From NCBI GenBank assembly GCA_963650915.1, contig CAVJMJ010000006.1:1-64000 (forward strand): a stretch of DNA of 64,000 nt. Reading direction: 5' to 3'. Below, piece after piece: positions 50,989 to 60,017 of this stretch. The notes beneath the pieces were generated by a model. The model saw only the letters and a list, made by a program, of their open reading frames with translations. It was not told where the DNA came from and searched no databases. This stretch comes from UBA4636 sp963650915. Lineage in GTDB: Bacteria; Bacillota; Clostridia; Christensenellales; Borkfalkiaceae. Each line of letters begins with the position of its first letter. Positions within the stretch are counted from its first letter, which is position 1. Made by a program: the position numbers and the translations under genes.

Positions 50989-52683
50989 TTACATCTTTTC
51001 GGGTGTTTTTACGCCGATTAAAGAAAGAGCGGTTTTTAACGCCTTACCGGTTGCTTCGGTAAGTGCCAAGCGATAACTCGATAAATCTTCGTCCTCGGAA
51101 ATTATCTTATGGTCGAAGTAAAATTTGTTGTACGCCTTTGCAAGGTCGACCGCAAAACGGGTAACGTAGCAAGGTTCGTATTTTTCGGCAGCGTTTTTGA
51201 TTTGTTCGGGCAAAGTTTCCAAAACGGAACAAAGATTGAATTCGTCCTCGTTGACGGAAATTTTCGACCAATCGAAAGTTTTTTTGATTTTTTCGCCCTT
51301 AGATAAAACGCTGTTGGTTCTTGCGACGGTGTATTGACAGTAAGGTGCCGTTTCGCCGTCGAAATTCAAAACTTTATCGTAACTAAACACTACGTCTTTG
51401 ATTTTATTGTTGTAAAGCATTCCGAAAACCGCCGCCCCCACGCCGACCGCTCTTGCCGTTTCCTCTTTGTTTTCGAGGTTGGGGTTCTTTTCGTCGATGA
51501 TGGAAAGTGCTTTTTCGTAGCAACGGTTAAGTACGTCTTCAAGCAAAACGACGTGACCCTTCCTCGTACTCATCGTGCCGTCTTCTAAAGACACCATACC
51601 GAAGGCAACGTGAACCATGTCTTTTGCCCAAGGCTTGCCCATGAGTTCCAAAACCTTAAAAATCTGTTTAAAATGAAGGTTTTGTTGGTAGGCTACGACG
51701 TATAGGCACTTATAAAAATCGTAAGTGTTTTTGCGGTAAATTGCCGCGGTTATATCGCGCGTGGCGTACAAACTCGCCCCGTCAGAACGTAAAATGATGC
51801 ACGGAGGCATATCGTACTTTTCCAAATCGACGACCATTGCGCCTTGGCTTTCGACAAGCAAGCCGTCCTCTTTAAGTTCTTCTATGACGGGTGCCATTTT
51901 GTCGTTATAAAAACTTTCGCCCGCATAAGAATCGAATTGCACGTCTAAAAGTTTGTAGATTTTTTCGATGTCTTTAAGGGTTATGGACTTGAAATAATTG
52001 AAAAGTTCGACGCATTCGCTATCGCCCGTTTCTATTTTTTTAAAGTACGCCCTTGCCTCGTCGTCCATCGACGGATCTTTTTCGGCTTCTTCGTGATACT
52101 TGACGTAAAGCCTCGTAAGTTCCTGCAAACCCTTTTCTTCGACGGTCTTTTTATCGCCCCAGTGCTTGTAAGCGTAAATAAGCTTACCGAACTGCGTGCC
52201 GTAATCGCCCAAGTGGTTGATACCGACCACGTTATAGCCGAGATATTTGTAAATTCTGTATAATGCCGCACCGATTACGGTAGTCGATAAATGCCCGATA
52301 TGAAAGGGTTTTGCGATGTTTATCGACGAATAATCGATACAAATCGTTTTACCTTCGCCCTCGGTAGACGAGCCGAAGTTTTTAACCGACAAAACTTTAT
52401 CCAAAACGTCCTTGGTAAAGCCTTTTCTGTCAAGTTTAAAGTTAAGATATCCGCCTACGGCTTCCACGGACTCTATGCCGTCTACCTTAGGAAAGGCGTT
52501 TTTAAGGTCGATTGCGATAGCGTTGGGAGCCTTCCGCAAAGTTTTTGAAAACTTAAAGCAGGGAAGAGCAAAATCGCCCACCTCTTTTGTCGGCGGAACT
52601 TCTATAAAAGAATAGACTTCGTCCAAAGTAAAGCCGTCAATATTAACGTTATCGGCAATTAAACGTTTGTAATCCATAACCAA
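50989..52683 (-). CDS. argS: Arginyl-tRNA synthetase
   Basis: A 564-residue class I synthetase that charges tRNA-Arg. The HIGH motif is KPFHIGHLSTT (about residue 117), the KMSKS region is DGTMSTRKGHVV (about 365), and the DALR anticodon domain ends the protein. The start taken here is TTG, with AGGA seven bases upstream; an ATG two codons later is an alternative. Full length for the family. Confidence 0.95.
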   Translation of the reverse strand: MVMDYKRLIADNVNIDGFTLDEVYSFIEVPPTKEVGDFALPCFKFSKTLRKAPNAIAIDLKNAFPKVDGIESVEAVGGYLNFKLDRKGFTKDVLDKVLSVKNFGSSTEGEGKTICIDYSSINIAKPFHIGHLSTTVIGAALYRIYKYLGYNVVGINHLGDYGTQFGKLIYAYKHWGDKKTVEEKGLQELTRLYVKYHEEAEKDPSMDDEARAYFKKIETGDSECVELFNYFKSITLKDIEKIYKLLDVQFDSYAGESFYNDKMAPVIEELKEDGLLVESQGAMVVDLEKYDMPPCIILRSDGASLYATRDITAAIYRKNTYDFYKCLYVVAYQQNLHFKQIFKVLELMGKPWAKDMVHVAFGMVSLEDGTMSTRKGHVVLLEDVLNRCYEKALSIIDEKNPNLENKEETARAVGVGAAVFGMLYNNKIKDVVFSYDKVLNFDGETAPYCQYTVARTNSVLSKGEKIKKTFDWSKISVNEDEFNLCSVLETLPEQIKNAAEKYEPCYVTRFAVDLAKAYNKFYFDHKIISEDEDLSSYRLALTEATGKALKTALSLIGVKTPEKM

Positions 52684-52761
52684 ATGTAAGTCCTAATAAG
52701 TGTTAAGTATCTATCGACTAATTATTTTATCACATATTCGAGCAAATGACAACAAATACGA

Positions 52762-52790
52762 TTGAAAATTTACTAAAATTGTGATATATT
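52762..52790 (+). promoter_or_regulatory. ychF promoter
   Basis: TTGAAA and TATATT with a 17-base spacer; AGGAG lies before the ATG at 52836. Confidence 0.75.
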
Positions 52791-52835
52791 GTAATCGTTA
52801 ACAATAACTTACGCAAAACTTAGGAGAATATAATT

Positions 52836-53933
52836 ATGAAATTAGGTGTCGTAGGGCTTCCTAACGTAGGAAAATCAACCTTATTCAACGCCATTACCCA
52901 TGCGGGCGCAATGGCTGCAAACTTTCCTTTCTGCACGATAGAACCCAACGTCGGCGTGGTTGCCGTTCCCGACGAAAGATTAAATAAACTCGCCGCTTTA
53001 TATAACTGCAAAAAAATAGTCCCCGCAACAATAGAGTTCGTCGATATCGCGGGGCTTGTTAAGGGAGCGTCCAAGGGTGAAGGTTTGGGCAACAAGTTTT
53101 TGTCGCATATACGCGAAGTCGACGCCATAGTACACGTAGTGCGTTGTTTCGAGGACGAAAACGTTACCCACGTCGAAAACACGATCGATCCCGTTCGAGA
53201 TATAAACATTATAAACTTGGAACTTATTTTGTCCGATATGGAAGCGGTGGAAAAACGCCTCGACAAAGCAAAATCCATGATGAAAACGGGTGACAAAAAG
53301 TACGCCGAAGAAGCCGAACTTTTGACTAAAATATATAAAACGCTCGAACAGGAAAAGCCCGTCAGATCGTTGGAATTCACCGACGAAGAAGCCGATTATG
53401 TCAAAAATTTATTCCTTTTAACCTCTAAGCCCGTAATTTACGCGGCGAATATTTCCGAAGACGACGTAGGTAAAAACGAGGACGATATCCCCATGGTTAA
53501 AGCCGTAAAAGACTTTGCAAAAGCCGACGGTAGCGAAACCCTCGTTATTTCGGCTAAGTGCGAAGAGGAAATTTCGGAACTTCCCGAAAACGAACAAAAA
53601 GACTTTTTGGACGCTTTGGGTTTAAAGGAAAGCGGACTTAACAGACTGGTTAAAGCCTCGTATAAACTTTTGGGGCTTATGAGCTTTTTGACCGCCGGCG
53701 AACCGGAAACCCGTGCCTGGACTATAAAAATAGGTACCAAAGCACCGCAGGCGGCAGGTAAAATTCATAGCGACTTCGAACGCGGTTTTATAAGAGCCGA
53801 AGTCGTGGATTACCAAACCCTTTTGGAATGCGGAAACCTGACGAACGCTCGCGAAAAAGGAAAAGTAAGATCGGAAGGCAAAGATTACGTCATGCGCGAC
53901 GGCGACGTGGTTTTGTTCAGATTCAACGTGTAA
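52836..53933 (+). CDS. ychF: YchF/OLA1 ATP/GTP-binding protein
   Basis: A 365-residue OBG-family P-loop protein. G1 is GLPNVGKST (residue 8), G3 is DIAGLVKGA (about 68), and the TGS-like C-terminal domain has FLTAGEPETRAWTI, then GKIHSDFERGFIRAEV and GDVVLFRFNV. It prefers ATP and is tied to stress and ribosomes. Its 3' end is echoed in the downstream DNA. Confidence 0.95.
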   Translation: MKLGVVGLPNVGKSTLFNAITHAGAMAANFPFCTIEPNVGVVAVPDERLNKLAALYNCKKIVPATIEFVDIAGLVKGASKGEGLGNKFLSHIREVDAIVHVVRCFEDENVTHVENTIDPVRDINIINLELILSDMEAVEKRLDKAKSMMKTGDKKYAEEAELLTKIYKTLEQEKPVRSLEFTDEEADYVKNLFLLTSKPVIYAANISEDDVGKNEDDIPMVKAVKDFAKADGSETLVISAKCEEEISELPENEQKDFLDALGLKESGLNRLVKASYKLLGLMSFLTAGEPETRAWTIKIGTKAPQAAGKIHSDFERGFIRAEVVDYQTLLECGNLTNAREKGKVRSEGKDYVMRDGDVVLFRFNV

Positions 53934-54065
53934 TTTTAGTATATAGTTAGTCGCCCGTGACGGTCAATGACTGTGTTTTGTTTAGTTTTAACGTGCAATT
54001 TAGCACCGCAAGTTTTGCTTTTGGTTAGTGTGACGATGCCTTACTTAGTTTTAACGTGTGTTGCA
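53895..54065 (+). repeat. Decayed tandem copies of the ychF 3' end
   Basis: The coding end GTTTTGTTCAGATTCAACGTG recurs as GTTTTGTTTAGTTTTAACGTG (about 53974) and TTACTTAGTTTTAACGTG (about 54041). The upstream part GCGACGGCGAC also recurs as GTGACGGTCAA and GTGACGATGCC. Period is about 60-70 bp. Confidence 0.75.
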
Positions 54066-54193
54066 CCCTTATCGGTCTTGCCGAATTGTCAAGCCGAGTG
54101 CGATACGATTATTTATAAATTCAATTACACTTTTTGTGCCATTGTATAAATTATGGTAGCCGTCTGCGTGACGAAAATACTTCAAATACACTC

Positions 54194-54220
54194 AATAACC
54201 GACCTATATGCGGACTTTCG
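54194..54220. repeat. Dispersed palindromic element
   Basis: On the minus strand AAAGTCCGCATATAGGTCGG then TTATT. Confidence 0.75.
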
Positions 54221-54397
54221 TCGTTAACTCGGGTTCCGTTTGGGTTTTCTTTCACTTTCACCCGACTAGTGAAATTGCCTCACCTATTGAAACCTTTTAT
54301 TCATCAAAAGAAACAATTCACGACCAAAGTTCAATTCACGTTGCATTAGCAACAATTCATACATTGCAAAAATAGTTTTGCAATGACAAAAAAAACT

Positions 54398-54442
54398 AAA
54401 AAGTAAGCGGATGGCAAAATTTTGCCCTCCGCTTACTTTTTA
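54398..54442. terminator. Long-stem bidirectional terminator
   Basis: AAAAAGTAAGCGGA pairs with TCCGCTTACTTTTT, with a GGCAAAATTTTGCC inner stem. It serves ychF and the acyltransferase. Confidence 0.88.
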
Positions 54443-54637
54443 TCTTAAATAGCCGTTACGTTAAAATTTTCCTTAACGGTTTTCTTTATATTAAACAGCC
54501 TTTTAACCCACTTGGTAATCTTTTGATAATTCTTTAAATTTAAACGTAAAATCGATGTGCTTTTTTATAAATTCCGCCGTGTATGTAGCAGATATTCTTT
54601 TTGAAATACCGCATTAGAAAAGTCTTTTCTTTAAAAA

Positions 54638-55504
54638 TTATGCCGCTTCCGTAGTGGAATTTTCTTCGATAACGGGCTTATAGACGTACTTTATAACCTC
54701 TAAGGTGCTGTATTTTTTAGAACACTCATCCATAAAGTTATAAACTTCGTCTCGTATTTTTTTCTGTGCCTGTTTTTTCGGAATAGTCATATCGGGATAC
54801 ATTACATCGCTAATGTAAACCACTCGTTTGACCTTTCTGAAAAGTTTTTCTATGCCCTTAGGTTGTTGATACGCCATAAAGAAAGCGACGACGGGCGCGC
54901 CGTCAATGACGGGATATCTAAATGAGGTTGCGGGGAACGGTCTTACCCCGTTATAGTACGGCCAGATGTGCGCTTCGGGGTTAATCGTAATGTTTTCGCC
55001 CCGCTTATGGCAATATTCGACAGCCTTCAAAAACTCGGACATTCCCCTCACCGTGTCCGGTATGGGAATACAACCGAGGGCTTTTATCGTAGATCCGAAA
55101 AATTTTATGGAAACGGCGTCGGAATTAGCGATTATTTTTTGTCTTACGGGGAAGGACACTAAATTTGAAGTGTACGCGTCGAGATAACTCGTATGGTTTC
55201 CGTAAACGTACGCGCCCTTTATACCCTTTAAAGCCTTTTTGTTTTTAAAGGTAACGCCGTGTATAATACACTCTATAAAAAATATTACGGGATAAGCAAG
55301 CGCACGGATAATGCAAGTCCATGCCGTATATAACTTGCTTTTGGGTACGAATTTGTAATTTTCGTCGATAAATTTCTTTTTTATCTTCGTCATTGCAAAA
55401 TCGTCGTTTACGGGATCGCTATAATACACGATTTTTTTAGGAAACGCTTTTTTATTGATTTTCTCCCGTTTGGTTTTGGGCGTCCGTTTCTGCTTTTCTT
55501 TCAT
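54638..55504 (-). CDS. Lysophospholipid acyltransferase-family protein
   Basis: A 288-residue PlsC-type protein with one or two membrane segments (about residues 65-85). The catalytic HxxxxD is NHTSYLDA (about residue 108). The later glycerol-phosphate motif is NPEAHIWPY rather than FPEGTRS, so the acceptor may be unusual. It makes phospho- or glycolipids at the membrane. The start has AGAGGA upstream and overlaps the glycosyltransferase by 53 bases. Near the C-terminus KYVYKPVIE is a dispersed element read in frame. Confidence 0.8.
   Translation of the reverse strand: MKEKQKRTPKTKREKINKKAFPKKIVYYSDPVNDDFAMTKIKKKFIDENYKFVPKSKLYTAWTCIIRALAYPVIFFIECIIHGVTFKNKKALKGIKGAYVYGNHTSYLDAYTSNLVSFPVRQKIIANSDAVSIKFFGSTIKALGCIPIPDTVRGMSEFLKAVEYCHKRGENITINPEAHIWPYYNGVRPFPATSFRYPVIDGAPVVAFFMAYQQPKGIEKLFRKVKRVVYISDVMYPDMTIPKKQAQKKIRDEVYNFMDECSKKYSTLEVIKYVYKPVIEENSTTEAA
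54667..54693 (-). repeat. Dispersed palindromic element inside the acyltransferase gene
   Basis: On the minus strand AAAGTACGTCTATAAGCCCG then TTATCG, nearly consensus, read in frame as KYVYKPVIE about 17 codons before the stop. Confidence 0.85.
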
Positions 55505-56630
55505 CTACTACGTCCTCTATCATTTTTTCCATTTTTTCCATACATGCCTCTTGGTTATAGGCTATCGAACTTTGCAAATATTTTTGTTCGCACTTACGCT
55601 TTTCTTCGGGGTGGTCTATCCAGTAATCGATGACTCGTGCCAAATCTTTAGGGTCGCGATTTTTAAAAACACACCTTTCGTCGACGACGAAACCGCTCGT
55701 TGCCGATTTTTTCGACGACGAACAAATGGTAAGTTTTCCGCAAGCGATTGCTTCTATACACGATATCCCCTCGAGTTCCATTTCCGCCGGGTGAACGTAA
55801 ATGTCGCACATGTTTAATACGTCGATGATTTCCGTGCGGGAATAAAATTTGAAAATAGGCGGAATGGGTAATTTTTCGGCAAGTTTTTTGTAATAATTTT
55901 CCCTAACGCCCTGTCCGCCCAAAATAAGCTGGATACTGTCTTTGTGCTTGGAATATTCTATGGCTTTTATAAGTGTGTCTTGAGATTTTTCTCGTGAATA
56001 CCTACCCGTGGTCAAAATTACGATTTTATCCTGCCATTCGGGCGGTTTTTGAGCGGGACGACGTTTTACGTAATCGTTTACGCCGTTTGATATTACGTAA
56101 CCTTTCGTTGATTCGTGAATGTTTTCCTCAAAAACGTCTTTTATAAAAGTGGTCGGAAAATGTATTGCGTCGACGTGTGAGAAAAAATGCTTCCAGTTAT
56201 ATACGTAAAAGAAGTGATTAAGCGGTTGACACCACTGCATTTTAAGGTATGAAGTAAAATTTTCGGCTTGTGCGTGGAACCCCGCCGTTACGGGAATACC
56301 CTTTTCGAGTGCGACGGACAATGTCGCCCTTCCGAGTAAAAACGGCGTCATTATATGTACGACGTCGGCTCCGTCCAAGGCGGATTCTATAATATCGCGC
56401 TCGGGTTTGGCAAGGGTTACGCCGATTTTACTGACGTAATTGTTTAAAAGTTTGCCGAAATTGATATTCGGCACTACGTAAAAATCTTTTTGCCCCTGCC
56501 GATTTTTATCTCCGCATAATACCCTTACGGTATGTCCTTCTCCGCGTAGAAAATTAATCAGGTTCATGGCGGCAATGGTCGTGCCGTTATTTTCTTCGCC
56601 CAAAACGTCACATGCAACGGTTATTATCAT
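55452..56630 (-). CDS. GT4-family glycosyltransferase
   Basis: A 392-residue glycosyltransferase of the GT-B fold. The start MIITVACDVLGEENNGTT is family-like; YSREKSQDTLIKAIEY, LILGGQG and the sugar-nucleotide motif ELEGISCIEAIACGK (about residues 300-315) follow. Close to diglucosyldiacylglycerol synthases. Paired with an acyltransferase, so both probably build a membrane glycolipid. No membrane helix. Confidence 0.88.
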   Translation of the reverse strand: MIITVACDVLGEENNGTTIAAMNLINFLRGEGHTVRVLCGDKNRQGQKDFYVVPNINFGKLLNNYVSKIGVTLAKPERDIIESALDGADVVHIMTPFLLGRATLSVALEKGIPVTAGFHAQAENFTSYLKMQWCQPLNHFFYVYNWKHFFSHVDAIHFPTTFIKDVFEENIHESTKGYVISNGVNDYVKRRPAQKPPEWQDKIVILTTGRYSREKSQDTLIKAIEYSKHKDSIQLILGGQGVRENYYKKLAEKLPIPPIFKFYSRTEIIDVLNMCDIYVHPAEMELEGISCIEAIACGKLTICSSSKKSATSGFVVDERCVFKNRDPKDLARVIDYWIDHPEEKRKCEQKYLQSSIAYNQEACMEKMEKMIEDVVDERKAETDAQNQTGENQ

Positions 56631-56696
56631 AAAAAATCCTCCTTATATTTTTACTTTAGATTGTCGTTTTCCGATTTAGTTGACATAATTTTATAT

Positions 56697-56741
56697 ATGT
56701 TATTTAGTCAATGTTATTTAGTCAATGTTATTTGGTCGTCC
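56697..56741. repeat. 16-bp tandem repeat upstream of the glycosyltransferase
   Basis: ATGTTATTTAGTCA occurs three times at a 16-base period. On the minus strand each unit offers TTGACT, a possible -35 box. Confidence 0.65.
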
Positions 56742-56933
56742 GACGATAAACATAATTATACTTATTCGATTACATTATATCATTACAAACTCAATTTTTC
56801 TTCAACTAATTCGCTTTTTTTAAAACATTTTGCCGTTTCATACGGTTTTTAAGTAATTTAAAAAAATTGCAAATTCCTTATTTCGATTTCGGTATACTTA
56901 TTTTTAGCGACTTTAAATACTTCTTAATAAAAC

Positions 56934-56968
56934 AAAAAAACGGCGATAATCGACCTATACGCCGACTT
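56934..56968 (-). terminator. Dispersed element acting as rsmI terminator
   Basis: On the minus strand CGGCG-TATAGGTCGATTAT-CGCCG then T7. It is a copy of the dispersed element with full terminator form. Confidence 0.85.
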
Positions 56969-56981
56969 TCACCGTAAAAAA

Positions 56982-57791
56982 TCATTTATTTTCTTCCTCT
57001 ATAACCATTTTATAAAGTTCGCTTTTGCTAATTCCTCTTTCTTTCGCTACTCTTTTTACGGCGTCCATTTTTTTCATGCCGTCGGCTTCGTATAACTTAA
57101 CGTGTTCAAGCACGGAAACGCCTTCAAAACTTTCCGTTTCGTAATAACCGTCAACGACGATTACGAATTCCCCGCGCAAATCGACCTCGGGCGTTTCGCC
57201 GAGGTAAAACTCGTAACGGGACTCGTACATTTTAGTAATTTCCTTTACGGCAACCGCTTTTCTGTTTCCGAAAGCGTTATATAACGTTTGGACGGTTTTT
57301 TTAAAATCGTGCGGGGCGGTGTAAAACACGAGGCTCCCCGGTACGAACTTGTACGCCGAAAGAAGTTTTTCGCATTCCGAAGTTTTTTCGGGCAAAAAAC
57401 CGATAAAACAAAAATTACCGCTGTTAAGACCCGACAATATAAGTGCGGGAAGTAGCGCGTTTGCCCCCGGGACTACCGTAAACGGAAGGTTTTCTTTTAA
57501 AAGTGCCTTAACCAAAACTCCGCCGGGGTCTGATAAAACGGGGGTACCCGCATCGGAAATTACGGCTATCGTTTTGCCTTCTTTCAATTTTTCGATAATT
57601 TTAGCGGAAACTTCGGCTTCGTTAAATTTTTGATAGGACAAAAGTCGCTTTTTAACGTCGTATTTGTTAAGAAGCGGAAGTGAATGCCTCGTGTCCTCGC
57701 ACGCTATTATATCGACGGATTTTAAAACCTCTATAGCCCTTAAGGTTATATCGCCGAGGTTGCCTATCGGCGTTGAAACAAAATATACCAT
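56982..57791 (-). CDS. rsmI: 16S rRNA (cytidine-1402-2'-O)-methyltransferase
   Basis: A 269-residue RsmI, a tetrapyrrole-methylase-fold enzyme that modifies the ribosomal P site. Motifs: VYFVSTPIGNLGDIT (start), ACEDTRHS, ISDAGTPVLSDPG and LVFYTAPHDF. A helix-turn-helix-like end (KRVAKERGISKSELYKMV) is typical. Confidence 0.95.
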   Translation of the reverse strand: MVYFVSTPIGNLGDITLRAIEVLKSVDIIACEDTRHSLPLLNKYDVKKRLLSYQKFNEAEVSAKIIEKLKEGKTIAVISDAGTPVLSDPGGVLVKALLKENLPFTVVPGANALLPALILSGLNSGNFCFIGFLPEKTSECEKLLSAYKFVPGSLVFYTAPHDFKKTVQTLYNAFGNRKAVAVKEITKMYESRYEFYLGETPEVDLRGEFVIVVDGYYETESFEGVSVLEHVKLYEADGMKKMDAVKRVAKERGISKSELYKMVIEEENK

Positions 57792-57956
57792 AATTTACCT
57801 GAAACGTCGTGAAACGTAAAACGCCCGAAAATATAAATCAGCGACACGAAATAATCGATTGATTAAAAAAAAGTTACTGAAATATAATGTCGCTTAAAAA
57901 ATAAATATCGCCCAAAATATGAAAAGCGGTGCGTTATCGATTATAAAATTAGGTTT

Positions 57957-58048
57957 GGAAAAGTTGCGTCTAAAAGTTGCGTTGTAAAAGTTGCGTCTAA
58001 AAGTTGCGTCTAAAAAGTTGCGTCGTAAAAATGCGTCGTAAAAGTCGA
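57957..58048 (-). repeat. 13-14 bp tandem array seeded by the methyltransferase 3' end
   Basis: On the plus strand GTTGCGTCTAAAA and GTTGCGTCGTAAAA repeat six times. The coding end of the next gene holds GTTGCGTCGTTAAAAA (58088-58103), the same unit. Confidence 0.85.
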
Positions 58049-58071
58049 CGTTTAATGCTTATTTTTTAAAC

Positions 58072-58761
58072 TTATCCTTTAAAATCGGTTGCGTCGTTAA
58101 AAAATTCACCCTCGATTTTTAACGGAGGCTTTTTGTTTTTTACGCCGTCGATAAGGAAAAGATAACTTTCTTTTTTGCCGTTGCCCTTTATAAAACGAAT
58201 TCTGCACGGCTCGATTTTATTAAGCCGAAAACTCGTAATAACGTCGGTAAGCCTTTCGGTTTTGTGGCACATAAACAAATGCCCGCCCTCTTTAAGGGCT
58301 TTTTTTGCGCATTTTACTATATCGTCCAAGGTGCAAAAGACTTCGGTTTTGCAAATTGCTATGCGTTCGTTGGTAGGTAAAATACCGCTACTCGCCCTTT
58401 CGTAAGGGGGATTGCAAAATACCGCATCATAAAAACCTTTCCCGTCAAAATCTTTAAGATTAATGTTTTCGACCTTCATTACCTCGTTTAAGCCGTTAAG
58501 TTCTATAGTTTCAAGGCACATTTCGGCTAAGTCTTTTTGAATTTCGACGAAGGTAACCCTTTTTGCGCCGTACTCGCCGTAGTAATGAAGACCCACGATA
58601 CCGCTACCCGCGCATAAGTCGAGAACGTTGTCGTAAGACTTTTTCGGAAACTTAGAGAGCATTACCGAATCGCTGGTAAAACGGTAAAAATTTTTCGATT
58701 GAATTATTTTAAGACCGTTCAGCATTAGGTCTTCTATTTTTTTATCGGGAGAAAGTTCCAT
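58072..58761 (-). CDS. tRNA1(Val) A37 N6-methyltransferase family protein
   Basis: About 229 residues. The start at 58761 (MELSPDKKIEDL) is chosen because the in-frame extension lies over a terminator and the ferredoxin gene. The SAM site is NVLDLCAGSGIVGLH (about residue 44) and the catalytic NPPY is at about residue 117. It resembles YabB/YfiC/TrmN6, which methylates A37 of tRNA. It may be the next gene to rsmI in function and location. Confidence 0.85.
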   Translation of the reverse strand: MELSPDKKIEDLMLNGLKIIQSKNFYRFTSDSVMLSKFPKKSYDNVLDLCAGSGIVGLHYYGEYGAKRVTFVEIQKDLAEMCLETIELNGLNEVMKVENINLKDFDGKGFYDAVFCNPPYERASSGILPTNERIAICKTEVFCTLDDIVKCAKKALKEGGHLFMCHKTERLTDVITSFRLNKIEPCRIRFIKGNGKKESYLFLIDGVKNKKPPLKIEGEFFNDATDFKG

Positions 58762-58778
58762 AAAAGCGTAAAAAAGAG

Positions 58779-58808
58779 AAAAAGGGTCACTACAAAAAGT
58801 AGTCACCC
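58779..58808 (-). terminator. Terminator of the ferredoxin gene
   Basis: GGGTGACTAC and GTAGTGACCC pair with one mismatch on the minus strand and CTTTTTCTC follows. Confidence 0.7.
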
Positions 58809-58822
58809 TTTCGGTTGCAAAA

Positions 58823-58993
58823 TTATTCTTCGGAAGGAGCACCAACAGGGCAATTGTCGGCGCAAGCACCGCAAGAAATGCAAAGTGCGGGATCGATTTC
58901 GTATTGGGTGTCGCCTTGGGTAATAGCACCTACGGGGCAGTTATCTGCGCAAGCACCGCAAGAAATGCAAGCATCTGAAATCTTGTAAGCCAT
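58823..58993 (-). CDS. 2[4Fe-4S] ferredoxin
   Basis: A 56-residue clostridial-type ferredoxin, MAYKISDACISCGACADNC then PVGAI, with two CxxCxxCxxxCP sets (residues 9-20 and 38-49). It carries electrons in the cytoplasm. A GGAGG site lies upstream. It is transcribed alone, with its own terminator. Confidence 0.97.
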   Translation of the reverse strand: MAYKISDACISCGACADNCPVGAITQGDTQYEIDPALCISCGACADNCPVGAPSEE

Positions 58994-59138
58994 TTTAGTT
59001 ATACCTCCGTTTTTAATTATCGGTTTAAAAGCAATTTACGCTTTACCTATTTATTATTTTATCACAAAAAAGTCGATTTGTATATAGATTAAACGATAAA
59101 ATTACAGACTTTTTCGGTCAATTTAACAAATTAAAGAA

Positions 59139-60017
59139 TTATTCTTCCAAATTGGCAAGTTCGGCTTGTTCCTCGGGCGTAAGTTTTTCTTCGTCCGCAC
59201 GACAACATTTGTTAAATTTTACTTCGGAAACGGGAAAATCTTTATAGAGGACGACGCCGTCTTGCTTTTCGATTTTTACCTTTATCGTCAAAGTCAACAT
59301 ATTGTTTGAAACGACCGTACCGTTCCCTTCCGGAGTTTTTACCGTACCGCCGACTTTGGGCATCTTTTTATAAACGCCGGCGTAATAATCGTTTTCGTAT
59401 TCCAAACAACACATAAGCCTGCCGCAAAGCCCGCTTATTTTGGCGGGGTTTAAGGATAAGCCTTGAATTTTCGCCATTTTTATGGTAACTTTTTTGAAAT
59501 CGGGCATGCAACCCTTACAACAAACTTCCCTTCCGCAAGGAGCGATTCCGCCTAAAATTTTCGCTTCGTCTCGAATGCCGACTTGCCTTAATTCTATTCT
59601 TATATGAAAAGCAGCAGCCAAATCTTTAACGAGATCTCTGAAATCTATTCTCGTCGGTGCCGTAAAATAAAAAACGACTTTCGTGCCGTCGAAAGTAAAT
59701 TCGGCATCGATTAATTTCATTTTTAATTTATGCTTTTCGATAAGCTCTTCGGCTGTTTTTTTGGCTTCGGGCGTTTTTGCAAGATTTTTAGCGTTGGTTT
59801 CGATATCTTTTTCGGTAGCCTTTCTTATAACCGATTTTAAAGGTTGAACGATTTCTTCGTTAGGGACTTCTTTGTTCGCAATGCTCACGTAGCCGTATTC
59901 CACCCCGCGTGAAGTTTCCACTATAACGCCGTCGCCCTTTTTAAAGGTTATGTTTTTAGGATCGAAGTAATATACTTTTCCGAAGTTACGAAATCTAACC
60001 CCTACAATTTTTGCCAT
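59139..60017 (-). CDS. ricT: RicT/YaaT PSP1-domain protein
   Basis: A 292-residue protein with the PSP1 domain. VGVRFRNFGKVYYFDP starts it. Cys clusters CGREVCCKGC (about 165) and CGRLMCCLEYE (about 200) fit the iron-sulfur sites of the RicAFT complex, which aids sporulation phosphorelay and RNase Y maturation. Overlaps holB by 16 bases; the holB-ricT pair is conserved in Firmicutes. Confidence 0.93.
   Translation of the reverse strand: MAKIVGVRFRNFGKVYYFDPKNITFKKGDGVIVETSRGVEYGYVSIANKEVPNEEIVQPLKSVIRKATEKDIETNAKNLAKTPEAKKTAEELIEKHKLKMKLIDAEFTFDGTKVVFYFTAPTRIDFRDLVKDLAAAFHIRIELRQVGIRDEAKILGGIAPCGREVCCKGCMPDFKKVTIKMAKIQGLSLNPAKISGLCGRLMCCLEYENDYYAGVYKKMPKVGGTVKTPEGNGTVVSNNMLTLTIKVKIEKQDGVVLYKDFPVSEVKFNKCCRADEEKLTPEEQAELANLEE

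Larger units (their letters stand above)
54066..54637. other. Non-coding region with hairpins
   Basis: Holds a dispersed element at 54194-54220, a hairpin ATTGCAAAA/TTTTGCAAT at 54363-54384 and a terminator at 54398-54442. No gene is supported. Confidence 0.6.

Noticed and set aside
58762..58929. N-terminal extension of the methyltransferase
   Set aside because: It runs over a terminator and the ferredoxin gene; the ATG at 58761 gives the family length.
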